NCBI RefSeq assembly: GCF_031326225.1
Contig: NZ_CP133720.1
Coordinates: 1,922,001-1,986,000, forward strand
Direction of reading: 5' to 3'
Length of the DNA stretch: 64,000 nucleotides
Source: Undibacterium cyanobacteriorum
GTDB lineage: Bacteria; Pseudomonadota; Gammaproteobacteria; Burkholderiales; Burkholderiaceae_D
Position 1 is the first letter of the stretch. Each line of letters begins with the position of its first letter. Below are positions 26,788 through 34,839 of this stretch, in pieces. The notes under the pieces are model-generated. The model saw only the letters and a list, made by a program, of their open reading frames with translations. It did no database searches and was not told the origin of the DNA. The translations under genes were made by a program, and so were the position numbers.

Positions 26788-28986
26788 ATGAGTAAATCGA
26801 ACGCTAATCCAAGTGAAGTTTTGCGAGCCGCCCAGGCTTCTCTCAAGTTCGGGCATCACCAAGAAGCGATTCAGTTGATCCAAGGGCTTCTTGAAAAGTT
26901 TCCTCTTCATCTCGCATCGCATAAATTTCTCGCAAAAATTTTTGTCGATTCCGGTCAATCGGTCGACGCGGTGGCTCATTTGCAAGTAATTTTAGGGCTC
27001 CCTAAATATGAGCAGGCCGACGTCGCAGCTTATTACGCATGTCTAAACCAGATGATTGCAGGGCGAAGATTCTCGGATTTAGAGCACGCATCCAGTTGGT
27101 TGTCGAATCGTCGTCCCAATGATGGGATTGCGTGGGACTTTCTCGCAATCGCAGGACTTGAACAATATAAATATCCGCTTGCGCTAGAGGCAGCGTCAAA
27201 AGCAATCAAGATTCTTCCTGAAAACCCCCATGTGTTGAACAACCTTGGGTGTGCGTTGACTTCACTCGAGCGATGTGCGGAGGCGATTGAGGTCTTGACC
27301 AAAGCAAGGCGAATCGCGCCAGAAATGGCAAACGTTCACAATAATTTAGGCAATGCATATCGCTTTATTGGACGGTATGAAGAAGCTTTGGATTGTTTTG
27401 AGCGGGCCCGTCAACTGGCGCCAAATGCACCCTATATATATAACAATTTGGGTTTGACCTATCGCTCCCTCGATCGGTGCGATTCGGCGATTGAGGTTTA
27501 TCACCAAGCACTCAATTTGCAGCCTGATTTGTTTCAAGTTTATCCAAATCTGGTTGAAGCTTACCGGCATTCAGGTAAGGTAAGAAAAGCTATTGAGGTC
27601 GGGCAAACGGCGCTTGAGCTCACCCAAGATCTGCCGGAACTGTGGTCCGCCTATGCGGATGCTTTGCGCGATGGCGGCTATTTGGATGAAGCGATTGAGG
27701 CGAATATTCGCGCCATTTCGTTCAAGACCGATGACGAGTCAAGTTTTAATCGCAAGGTGTATACCAACATTTTGTTTTGCTTGAACTACCATCCAGATCT
27801 CGATGCACAGGTGATTTATAACGCCTATAAGGAATTTGATACGCGTTTTGCGCAAAGCTTGATGCAAAAATTCAAAGCCTTTACGCACGAGAAACGTGTC
27901 GATAAGCGCCTTAAAGTTGGCTATGTCTGTCAGTCTTTTTACAATCAGGTTTGTAAGTACTTTTTGATTCCACTGTTAGAGAAACATGATCGCTCACAAT
28001 TTGAAATCTTCGCGTATGCGCAGATTCCGTTTGAGGACGAGACGACTCAACATTACAAAAAGATCGTCGATCACTGGATTCCCATCAGAAGCATGACGGA
28101 TGATGAGGTTGCCGAACGAATTCGTCAGGATGGAATTGATATTTTGATTGATGTATCTGGGCATACGAATTCCAATCGACTACTCGTGTTCGGCCAAAAG
28201 CCAGCGCCAGTGTCTTTACATTGGTTGGAATATGGATACACGACGGGCCTGAGTGCGATCGATTATTTTATGACGGATGCTCCTAGTGTCGAAGGCGACT
28301 GCGATCATTTATTTTCAGAAAAATTGTGGCGCTTGGATGGACCCGCTTATGTGTATCGCCCCGATTTGCGTTTGGCCGACTTGAACGAGTCACCTGCTGC
28401 TCAGTCTGGTATTGTGACTTTTGGCAGTCTCTCGCGCATTGTCCGTATTAATCATCGAGTGGTCCGCATTTGGGCGGCAATTCTAGATGCGATGCCCAAC
28501 TCACGCTTGGTGATTAATAGTGGTGATTTTAAAGATCCTATTGTTCAAGAGGACATGGCAAATCGCTTTATGCAATATGGCATTGCACGTGAGCGCCTTG
28601 ATATTGGATTCTCAAGCCCATCTTGGGAAGTATTACGCAAAATCGATATTGGTCTGGATTGTTTTCCACATAATTCAGGTACGACTCTTCTCGAAACCCT
28701 TTTTATGGGTATCCCTTTTGTGACTTTGCAGGAGAGACCATCCGTTGGCCGTATTGGCTCAAGCGTATTAGTTGGTGCGGGGCATCCCGAATGGATTGCG
28801 CGTACCGAAGAGGAGTATGCGCAGAAAGCACTCATCCTAGCGCATGATATCGGGGGACTTGCCAACATGCGTCGGACGATGCGACAAGAGATGCAAAAGT
28901 CACCCCTGATGGATGAAGAAGCGTTTGCCAGATCTGTTGAGAAAGCGTTCAGAGGAATGTGGACGCATTATTGCGAAAAGGAATAA
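26788..28986 (+). CDS. TPR / O-GlcNAc transferase-like (SPINDLY/GT41) protein glycosyltransferase
   Basis: A 732-residue protein. Residues about 10-310 are tetratricopeptide repeats (for example NNLGNAYRFIGRYEEALDCF, then YIYNNLGLTYRSLDRC). Residues about 350-715 resemble the GT41 catalytic region: KVGYVCQSF, then ILIDVSGHTNSNRLLVFGQ, LHWLEYGYTTGLSAIDYFMTD and DCFPHNSGTTLLETLFMG. The TPRs usually bind the acceptor protein and GT41 enzymes add a sugar to Ser/Thr. Its position beside fliC and upstream of nucleotide-sugar genes points to flagellin glycosylation. By alignment from memory, residues equivalent to human OGT His498 and Lys842 are Gln and Arg here, so the donor or mechanism may differ. 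It overlaps none of its neighbours and precedes the sugar genes by two bases. Confidence 0.85.
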   Translation: MSKSNANPSEVLRAAQASLKFGHHQEAIQLIQGLLEKFPLHLASHKFLAKIFVDSGQSVDAVAHLQVILGLPKYEQADVAAYYACLNQMIAGRRFSDLEHASSWLSNRRPNDGIAWDFLAIAGLEQYKYPLALEAASKAIKILPENPHVLNNLGCALTSLERCAEAIEVLTKARRIAPEMANVHNNLGNAYRFIGRYEEALDCFERARQLAPNAPYIYNNLGLTYRSLDRCDSAIEVYHQALNLQPDLFQVYPNLVEAYRHSGKVRKAIEVGQTALELTQDLPELWSAYADALRDGGYLDEAIEANIRAISFKTDDESSFNRKVYTNILFCLNYHPDLDAQVIYNAYKEFDTRFAQSLMQKFKAFTHEKRVDKRLKVGYVCQSFYNQVCKYFLIPLLEKHDRSQFEIFAYAQIPFEDETTQHYKKIVDHWIPIRSMTDDEVAERIRQDGIDILIDVSGHTNSNRLLVFGQKPAPVSLHWLEYGYTTGLSAIDYFMTDAPSVEGDCDHLFSEKLWRLDGPAYVYRPDLRLADLNESPAAQSGIVTFGSLSRIVRINHRVVRIWAAILDAMPNSRLVINSGDFKDPIVQEDMANRFMQYGIARERLDIGFSSPSWEVLRKIDIGLDCFPHNSGTTLLETLFMGIPFVTLQERPSVGRIGSSVLVGAGHPEWIARTEEEYAQKALILAHDIGGLANMRRTMRQEMQKSPLMDEEAFARSVEKAFRGMWTHYCEKE

Positions 28987-28988
28987 AG

Positions 28989-29759
28989 ATGAAGGCTGTC
29001 ATTTTAGCGGGGGGCTTGGGCACGCGCATCTCTGAAGAGACGCATCTGAAACCAAAACCGATGATCGAGATAGGGGGAAATCCTATTCTATGGCACATCA
29101 TGAAATCTTATTCCTCTTATGGCGTGAACGAATTCATCATCTGCTGTGGCTATAAGGGGTATCTCATTAAGGAGTATTTCGCCAACTATTTCTTGCACAT
29201 GTCCGATGTGACGTTCGATCTCAATAATAATAGTATGGAAGTGCACGAACATCATGCTGAGCCGTGGAAAGTCACCTTGGTCGATACGGGCTCGGAAACC
29301 ATGACTGGCGGACGACTAAAAAGAGTCGCCTCTTACCTCAAGGGGGAAGAAGCCTTTTGTTTTACCTATGGCGATGGTTTGTCGGATGTCGATATCGGTG
29401 CCGAAATCGAATTCCATCGGCAGCATAAAAAACTCGCGACGGTTACTGCTGTGCTACCGCCAGGCCGGTATGGAGCATTACAAAGAAATGGCGATGTTGT
29501 CGAAGGATTTATTGAAAAACCACGCGGCGATGGTGGATGGATTAATGGTGGATTTTTTGTATTGTCCCCCAAGGTGATTGATTTTATCGAGGGGGATGCT
29601 ACGAGTTGGGAGGCTGAGCCGCTCACAATGCTGGCTCAGCAAGGCGAGCTCCAAGCGTTTGAACATTCTGGTTTCTGGCAACCTATGGATACGCTGCGTG
29701 AAAAAAATCTATTGGAAGATTTGTGGCAATCGGGGAGCGCGCCGTGGAAACGATGGTGA
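28989..29759 (+). CDS. rfbF: Glucose-1-phosphate cytidylyltransferase
   Basis: A 256-residue enzyme that makes CDP-glucose from CTP and glucose-1-phosphate, the entry step to CDP-6-deoxysugars. It starts MKAVILAGGLGTRISEE, the nucleotidyl-transfer loop, followed by KPKPMIEIGGNPILWHIM, FCFTYGDGLSDVD and the C-terminal GFWQPMDTLREKNLLEDLW typical of RfbF. ATG at 28989 has AAAAGGA upstream; a longer in-frame start at 28959 lies inside the previous gene. It overlaps the CDP-glucose dehydratase gene by 16 bases. Confidence 0.95.
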   Translation: MKAVILAGGLGTRISEETHLKPKPMIEIGGNPILWHIMKSYSSYGVNEFIICCGYKGYLIKEYFANYFLHMSDVTFDLNNNSMEVHEHHAEPWKVTLVDTGSETMTGGRLKRVASYLKGEEAFCFTYGDGLSDVDIGAEIEFHRQHKKLATVTAVLPPGRYGALQRNGDVVEGFIEKPRGDGGWINGGFFVLSPKVIDFIEGDATSWEAEPLTMLAQQGELQAFEHSGFWQPMDTLREKNLLEDLWQSGSAPWKRW

Positions 29760-30823
29760 CTTCTCAAACCAAACGACGTTTGCCGAACCCGCAATTCTGG
29801 CGTGGGCGTAAGGTGGCATTGACTGGCCATACTGGGTTTAAAGGAGCATGGTTGTCCTTGGTGCTTGAGATGTTGGGGGCGAAGGTGAGCGGAGTTGCCT
29901 TAGCGCCGATGGGCGAACGTAATCTATTTGATGCGGCCCGCATTGATCAAAGAGTCAATGGACAGTTTTCTGATATTCGTGATTATCCTCAATTGAAGAA
30001 CTGGCTACAAAGCACTGAAGCAGAGGTTGTCTTGCATTTGGCCGCCCAAGCTTTGGTACGCGAGAGTTACGCAGATCCGATCAAGACGATGACTACGAAC
30101 TTTAATGGTACGCTGAATGTATTGGAAGCCTTACGCGAGGTGCCTGGTTGTAGATCGGTGGTCGTCGTAACTACAGATAAGGTTTACCGTAACCTTGAAA
30201 ATGCGCAGGCATTCGTTGAAGACGATCCGCTGGGTGGTCATGACCCTTATAGCGCAAGTAAAGCCGCATGTGAGATTTTGGTGGAAAGTTATGCGAAATC
30301 TTTTCTGACGGATCTTGGAATAGCATCAGCGCGCGCGGGAAATGTGATTGGCGGTGGAGATTGGGCTGCGGATCGCTTAATACCCGATGCGGTGCGAGCG
30401 TGGCATTCGAACCAACCTCTTTCCATTCGACGACCCGAAGCGGTGCGTCCATGGCAACACGTGCTTGAACCTATTTGTGCTTATTTAGTACTGGCGGAAC
30501 ATTTGTATTCATGTACTCCCACTTTTTCTACATTTAACTTTGGACCATCGTCGGAAAGTCATGTCTCAGTACGCACTGTCATTGACCAAGCCAGTACATT
30601 TTGGCAAGGTAGTTCGGTTGCTTATGCGTCGGAACTTCAAGGCCCTCATGAGGCAGGGGTGCTGCACCTTGATTGTGGCAAGGCTAAACGAGAACTTGAG
30701 TTGACGCCGCTGTGGGAGATCTCGAAATCGATTGAAAAAACCATGTGTTGGTATCGTGACTTTTATCATGGAGACGACGCATTCAATTTGTGTATGAGAG
30801 ATATTGAAAGCTACTTGTGCTGA
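29744..30823 (+). CDS. rfbG: CDP-glucose 4,6-dehydratase
   Basis: A short-chain dehydrogenase/reductase family enzyme of about 359 residues that converts CDP-glucose to CDP-4-keto-6-deoxyglucose using bound NAD. The Rossmann loop is GHTGFKGAWLSLVLEMLG. VVTTDKVY and the YSASKAACE catalytic Tyr/Lys motif are present, and RPWQHVLEPICAYL is the family's C-terminal signature. GTG at 29744 has GGGGAG six bases upstream and is preferred; ATG at 29753 and GTG at 29723 are in frame. It is coupled to rfbF by overlap. Confidence 0.95.
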   Translation: METMVTSQTKRRLPNPQFWRGRKVALTGHTGFKGAWLSLVLEMLGAKVSGVALAPMGERNLFDAARIDQRVNGQFSDIRDYPQLKNWLQSTEAEVVLHLAAQALVRESYADPIKTMTTNFNGTLNVLEALREVPGCRSVVVVTTDKVYRNLENAQAFVEDDPLGGHDPYSASKAACEILVESYAKSFLTDLGIASARAGNVIGGGDWAADRLIPDAVRAWHSNQPLSIRRPEAVRPWQHVLEPICAYLVLAEHLYSCTPTFSTFNFGPSSESHVSVRTVIDQASTFWQGSSVAYASELQGPHEAGVLHLDCGKAKRELELTPLWEISKSIEKTMCWYRDFYHGDDAFNLCMRDIESYLC

Positions 30824-30844
30824 ATGCGGTCGCTATGAAAATTC

Positions 30845-30908
30845 GTGGAAATCCTAGAAGTCGTAAAAGTCGTAGAAATAGTAAATAAAGTTTGTGAGAA
30901 TCCTAGAA
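30845..30908 (+). repeat. Imperfect direct repeat upstream of the epimerase gene
   Basis: GTGGAAATCCTAGAA at 30845-30859 and GTGAGAATCCTAGAA at 30894-30908 match at 13 of 15 positions. Between them are short GTCGTAAAA/GTCGTAGAA repeats. The stretch separates the dehydratase stop from the ATG at 30911 of the epimerase gene and is A-rich. If translated from GTG at 30845 it would give a Val/Glu/Lys-rich tail not expected in the family. Confidence 0.4.
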
Positions 30909-30910
30909 AA

Positions 30911-31477
30911 ATGACAGTTGCTCAAGCCTCTTTGTTTTGCACTCCAACTCCGATTGCAGGTGTGATGGTCGTGAAACGCATTCAACGTGGAGATCAACGA
31001 GGGATGTTTGAGCGTATGTATGACAAAGATTTGCTGGCCTCATTCGGATGGACTAGCGACGTGGTTCAGGTTAACCATAGTGTCACCCGAGGAAAGGGGA
31101 CTGTACGCGGTATGCATTTTCAGCGAGCACCTTTTAGCGAATACAAATTAGTCAGTTGCTTAGTTGGTGAAGTATGGGATGTGGCGCTCGACTTGCGTCG
31201 AGGATCACCGTCTTTTTTACAGCATTTCGCAGTGAAATTATCGCCACATGAGGCCAATGCTTTGCTGATACCACCCGGTTGCGCTCATGGTTTTCAAACA
31301 CTGACGGAACAAGTCGACATGCTTTATTGCCACAATCAGCCTTATATGAAATCTCATGAGGATGGAATTAATGCCAGTGACCCTCGCTTAAATTTAGTTT
31401 GGCCACTTGAGATCACTCAACGTTCAGAGCGTGATCTTGAGTTCGCTTATCTGACGCCATCATTTGAAGGAGTATGA
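30911..31477 (+). CDS. NDP-4-keto-6-deoxyhexose 3,5-epimerase (RfbC family)
   Basis: A 188-residue cupin of the dTDP-4-dehydrorhamnose 3,5-epimerase family. Signatures are GDQRGMFERMYDK, VVQVNHSVTRGKGTVRGMHFQ with the catalytic His, LVGEVWDVALDLRRGSP, IPPGCAHGFQTL and MLYCHNQPY. Beside CDP-glucose dehydratase it probably epimerises CDP-4-keto-6-deoxyglucose at C3 and/or C5 rather than acting on dTDP-sugars. An in-frame GTG at 30845 would add 22 atypical residues; the ATG at 30911 gives the family length but has only a weak ribosome site. Confidence 0.85.
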   Translation: MTVAQASLFCTPTPIAGVMVVKRIQRGDQRGMFERMYDKDLLASFGWTSDVVQVNHSVTRGKGTVRGMHFQRAPFSEYKLVSCLVGEVWDVALDLRRGSPSFLQHFAVKLSPHEANALLIPPGCAHGFQTLTEQVDMLYCHNQPYMKSHEDGINASDPRLNLVWPLEITQRSERDLEFAYLTPSFEGV

Positions 31478-31478
31478 C

Positions 31479-32699
31479 GTGAAATGCCGCCATTGCGCTA
31501 ATGAGCTTCATGCTTCATGCCTCGATCTGGGAACTGCGCCACCATCGAATTCGTATTTGTCGTTGGAACAGCTATCAGAACCTGAGCTTTATTTCCCACT
31601 AAGATTGCTATTTTGCGATCAGTGTTATTTGGTACAGACTGAGGACTTTACTCGACGAGAACTTTTGTTTTCTGAGGATTATGCTTATTTCAGTTCATAT
31701 TCGAGCTCTTGGTTAGAGCATGCTAGAAAATATGTCAGTGCGGTATGTGAACGTTTCGCGCTAGATCAAGAAAGTCTCGTGGTCGAAGTAGCGGCGAATG
31801 ACGGTTATCTTCTTCAATATGTTCAGCAACGGAATATCCCGTGTTTAGGAATCGAACCCACAGAAAGTACAGCACAGGCGGCGCGTGCAAAAGGGATACG
31901 TGTTGAATCAGTCTTCTTTGGAGTTGCGAGTGCTCGTGAACTTGCAGGGCGGGGGCTACAAGCTGATTTAATGGTTGCAAACAACGTGTTGGCTCATGTC
32001 CCTGATATTAATGATTTTGTTGCTGGCTTCGCTGTCTTACTGAAGGAGAATGGCGTCGTCACTTTTGAGTTTCCCCATTTGTTAAATTTGGTTCGTTTCA
32101 ATCAGTTTGATACGGTTTATCACGAGCACTTTTCTTACCTATCCCTCAGTGCTGTTCAAAATATTTTCAGTGCAAATGGATTGAATGTATTTGACGTTGA
32201 AGAGCTATCAACCCATGGCGGTAGCCTTCGTGTGTACGCGCAAAAATCATATGTGCAGCCGTTGGCAGATTCCGTCGAAAGAGTATTGGAACTCGAACGC
32301 AGTGCTGGCATCCATACAGCGCATTTTTACCAAGATTTTCAAGCTGCCGCTGAGGGAGTAAAGAATGCACTCATCAGATATTTAATCGACTGTAAATCTC
32401 AAGGCCTGAAAGTCGCTGCTTATGGCGCGGCAGCGAAGGGGAATACATTGCTGAACTTTGCGGGTATTCGTCACGATCTTCTTTCTTTTGTGGTCGATAA
32501 GAATCCGCAAAAACAAACTCGATTTTTGCCTGGGAGCCGAATTCGTATTGAGAAACCTGAGGCGATTGAGATGGAGCGACCAGATCGCGTTCTGATTTTG
32601 CCATGGAATCTTGAGAATGAGATCTGTGATGAGATGGCGTTCATTCGGAGTTGGGGCGCGAAGTTTGTCTTGGCCGTGCCTCATTTACGGGAAATTTGA
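31479..32699 (+). CDS. Zinc-binding sugar C-methyltransferase (TylCIII-like)
   Basis: A 406-residue SAM-dependent methyltransferase. The N-terminal zinc-binding module has CRHC, then LDLGTAPPSNSYL, then FCDQCYLVQ. A Rossmann SAM domain follows (VVEVAANDGYLLQYVQ, GIEPTEST, VANNVLAHVPDINDFV), then TFEFPHLLNLV, FDTVYHEHFSYLS and the C-terminal C-methyltransferase domain (AAYGAAAKGNTLLNF, VVDKNPQKQ). This is the architecture of NDP-hexose 3-C-methyltransferases that make branched sugars such as mycarose or virenose. GTG at 31479 has AAGGAG six bases upstream, and the preceding gene's stop (31475-31477) ends just before it. Confidence 0.88.
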   Translation: MKCRHCANELHASCLDLGTAPPSNSYLSLEQLSEPELYFPLRLLFCDQCYLVQTEDFTRRELLFSEDYAYFSSYSSSWLEHARKYVSAVCERFALDQESLVVEVAANDGYLLQYVQQRNIPCLGIEPTESTAQAARAKGIRVESVFFGVASARELAGRGLQADLMVANNVLAHVPDINDFVAGFAVLLKENGVVTFEFPHLLNLVRFNQFDTVYHEHFSYLSLSAVQNIFSANGLNVFDVEELSTHGGSLRVYAQKSYVQPLADSVERVLELERSAGIHTAHFYQDFQAAAEGVKNALIRYLIDCKSQGLKVAAYGAAAKGNTLLNFAGIRHDLLSFVVDKNPQKQTRFLPGSRIRIEKPEAIEMERPDRVLILPWNLENEICDEMAFIRSWGAKFVLAVPHLREI

Positions 32700-32708
32700 G
32701 GTGGATGA

Positions 32709-33197
32709 ATGATCGAAATTCATGCAACAGCGAAGGTCTCGTCGCTCGCAGATATTGAGGACTCCGTGAGGGGGACCACTATTCAAATCAGCGCAAAAGT
32801 GGTGATAGACAGCTTCGTGAAGGTTAAACCCGCAGGCGGCATCGGGGATTTGAAGATCGGCGCGCGAAGTGTGATTAATTCAGGCTGTGTACTGTACACC
32901 GGCAACGGTATTACCATCGGCGAGGATGTTGCGATTGCAGCTAATTGCACATTTGCGCCGGTGAATCATGCTTTCAAAGACAAACATATACCGATTAATC
33001 AGCAAGGTTTTTTACCAAGTAAGGGGGGAATCTTGATTGAGGATGACGTGTGGATCGGGGCAAACTGCGTCATTTTAGATGGTGCAATTTTACGACGAGG
33101 GTGTGTCATCGGAGCGGGCGCAGTCGTGCGGGGGGAAGTCGAAGCATACTCTATCAACGTCGGCAACCCATTAAAGCTGATTGGACGGCGCGAATGA
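32709..33197 (+). CDS. Left-handed beta-helix (hexapeptide repeat) acyltransferase
   Basis: A 162-residue WbbJ-like transferase. It shows hexapeptide repeats throughout (IGARSVINSGCVLYTGNGITIGEDVAIAANC and IEDDVWIGANCVILDGAILRRGCVIGAGAVV). A likely catalytic His lies in FAPVNHAF. Such enzymes O- or N-acetylate sugars or sugar nucleotides, so it may acylate the deoxysugar made by this cluster. It follows the methyltransferase by nine bases and overlaps the next gene by four (ATGA). Confidence 0.85.
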   Translation: MIEIHATAKVSSLADIEDSVRGTTIQISAKVVIDSFVKVKPAGGIGDLKIGARSVINSGCVLYTGNGITIGEDVAIAANCTFAPVNHAFKDKHIPINQQGFLPSKGGILIEDDVWIGANCVILDGAILRRGCVIGAGAVVRGEVEAYSINVGNPLKLIGRRE

Positions 33198-34012
33198 ATA
33201 AGCGTCAGCTTGGAACCATTGTCGGTGCAACTGGGTATGTTGGAAAGCATCTCGCAAATGCACTGCATCGTACTGGTTGGGATTTGTATTTGCCTACACG
33301 AGGTGATCCAGCATTGTTTAGCCAAGATCTTGGTGTCGTATTTTATTGCGCTGGATTGACGGCAAATTTTAGGAATCATCCTTTTGAGACAGTCGATGCG
33401 CATGTGTCGCATTTGGCAGAGATTCTCAAGAGAGCGCGCTTCAAAAGCTTGATTTATCTATCGAGTACGCGAGTTTATCAAGGCAGTGAAAGAACAACGG
33501 AGAGCAACGCCTTAATTGTGTGTCCAAATGTGTCTGGGGATTTGTATAACCTTTCAAAATTGTTGGGCGAGAGTTTATGCCTGAATTCCGGACGAGATGC
33601 GAGAATCGCACGCCTATCGAATGTGTATGGCCATGAAATGTCATCTCGAAATTTTTTAGGAGAACTGATCGCAGAAGCGAAACAAACCGGGCAGGTTCGC
33701 TTCAGGAGTTCACCTTCTTCGAGCAAAGATTTTGTGCACATTGATGATGTGGTTCGCGCTTTGCCTGAACTCGCGACGAACCCAGAACTAGTTGGCATTA
33801 CGAATTTGGCGAGCGGCATCAATATAAGTAATCGCGAGCTTGCAGTAGCCTTCGAAAAATTCGGTGTCCGTTGTAGTTTTGAGCCGCAAGGCGAAGAAAT
33901 TGTTTTTCCTATTATAGATACGAGTAAGATTAAAAGAGTTTTGAAAACAAGTAGCTCTGATTTGCTGAATGATCTCCCCATACTTTATCAACGAAACGGT
34001 GAATGCACATGA
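33194..34012 (+). CDS. NAD-dependent epimerase/dehydratase family (probable 4-ketoreductase)
   Basis: A 272-residue extended short-chain dehydrogenase. It has the Rossmann motif GATGYVGKHLANAL, YLSSTRVYQG and the catalytic YNLSK. The DFVHIDDVVRAL and ITNLASG segments are typical of sugar-nucleotide epimerases/reductases such as RfbD/RfbJ types. In this cluster it could reduce the 4-keto group to finish the CDP-deoxysugar, since no other ketoreductase is visible; that is inference. ATG at 33194 overlaps the acyltransferase stop; an in-frame start at 33050 lies inside that gene and is rejected. Confidence 0.85.
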   Translation: MNKRQLGTIVGATGYVGKHLANALHRTGWDLYLPTRGDPALFSQDLGVVFYCAGLTANFRNHPFETVDAHVSHLAEILKRARFKSLIYLSSTRVYQGSERTTESNALIVCPNVSGDLYNLSKLLGESLCLNSGRDARIARLSNVYGHEMSSRNFLGELIAEAKQTGQVRFRSSPSSSKDFVHIDDVVRALPELATNPELVGITNLASGINISNRELAVAFEKFGVRCSFEPQGEEIVFPIIDTSKIKRVLKTSSSDLLNDLPILYQRNGECT

Positions 34013-34758
34013 ATCCAATTACACAGTTTGAGAATGAGCGCAATGAAAGAATTGAGCGCCTAGGTCAGGATCTTGCTTTTCAAAAGCAGTCGCTGGAGTG
34101 GTTGGAGCAGAGTATGCGTAAGCAGTATGTCTACAATTTTTCGTGGCTCGGCCGCCCGATTATCCAGAATCCGATTGATATGATCGCGATGCAGGAGATT
34201 ATCTGGAATGTGCAACCCGATCTCATTATTGAAACGGGGATTGCTCATGGCGGTTCGATTTTATTCTCGTCTTCTCTTCTTGAGTTGAATGCAGCTTGTG
34301 GTGGTAATCCGGATGCGACTGTTATCGGTATTGATATTGATATTAGATCCCATAACCGTGAAGCGATCTTGCAGCATCCAATGTCGAAGCGTATCGTTTT
34401 ACTTGAAGGCTCGAGCGTCTCCTCTGAAGTGGTAAGTAAAGTCCACGAATTGGCTCAAGGTAAAAAGAAGGTCTTGGTTTTCCTCGACTCGAATCACACC
34501 CACGAACATGTCTTAGCGGAGCTAAATGCCTACGCACCGTTGGTCAGCAAAGATAGTTATTGCGTGGTCTTCGACACTTTCGTAGAAGATGTGCCAGCTG
34601 ATGTTTTTGATAATCGACCATGGAAGCCAGGTGATAATCCCAAGACTGCAGTACATGCATATCTGCGCGACCATCCTGAGTTTGAAATTGATAAGGCAAT
34701 GCAGAATAAATTGCAGATCACAGTCGCTCCAGATGGCTTCTTGCGAAGAATTTCCTAG
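34009..34758 (+). CDS. CmcI-like (cephalosporin hydroxylase family) methyltransferase
   Basis: A 249-residue protein of the family named after cephalosporin hydroxylase CmcI, which also includes rhamnosyl O-methyltransferases. The SAM-binding strand is LIIETGIAHGGSILFSSSLL, followed by GIDIDIRSHNREAI, VLVFLDSNHTHEHVLAEL and YCVVFDTFVEDVP. The family is common in saccharide clusters, where it probably O-methylates a sugar. ATG at 34009 overlaps the previous stop (ATGA) and has GGTGA upstream; ATG at 34003 is also possible. It is the last gene of the presumed glycan operon. Confidence 0.85.
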   Translation: MNPITQFENERNERIERLGQDLAFQKQSLEWLEQSMRKQYVYNFSWLGRPIIQNPIDMIAMQEIIWNVQPDLIIETGIAHGGSILFSSSLLELNAACGGNPDATVIGIDIDIRSHNREAILQHPMSKRIVLLEGSSVSSEVVSKVHELAQGKKKVLVFLDSNHTHEHVLAELNAYAPLVSKDSYCVVFDTFVEDVPADVFDNRPWKPGDNPKTAVHAYLRDHPEFEIDKAMQNKLQITVAPDGFLRRIS

Positions 34759-34839
34759 CAACTTGAATACTATTTCTCTGCTTTGGGTAGATCAAACTGC
34801 GGTGGTTGGCACTGATAATAACCAGTCGAACCTCGATGT

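Noticed and set aside
33050..33193. N-terminal extension of the NAD-dependent epimerase gene
   Set aside because: It overlaps the hexapeptide acyltransferase in another frame, and the Rossmann motif begins right after ATG 33194, which has the typical ATGA coupling.
34759..34839. Terminator between the glycan operon and the diguanylate cyclase gene
   Set aside because: Only an imperfect hairpin (GGTTGGCACTG with CAGTCGAACC) without a following T-run was seen.
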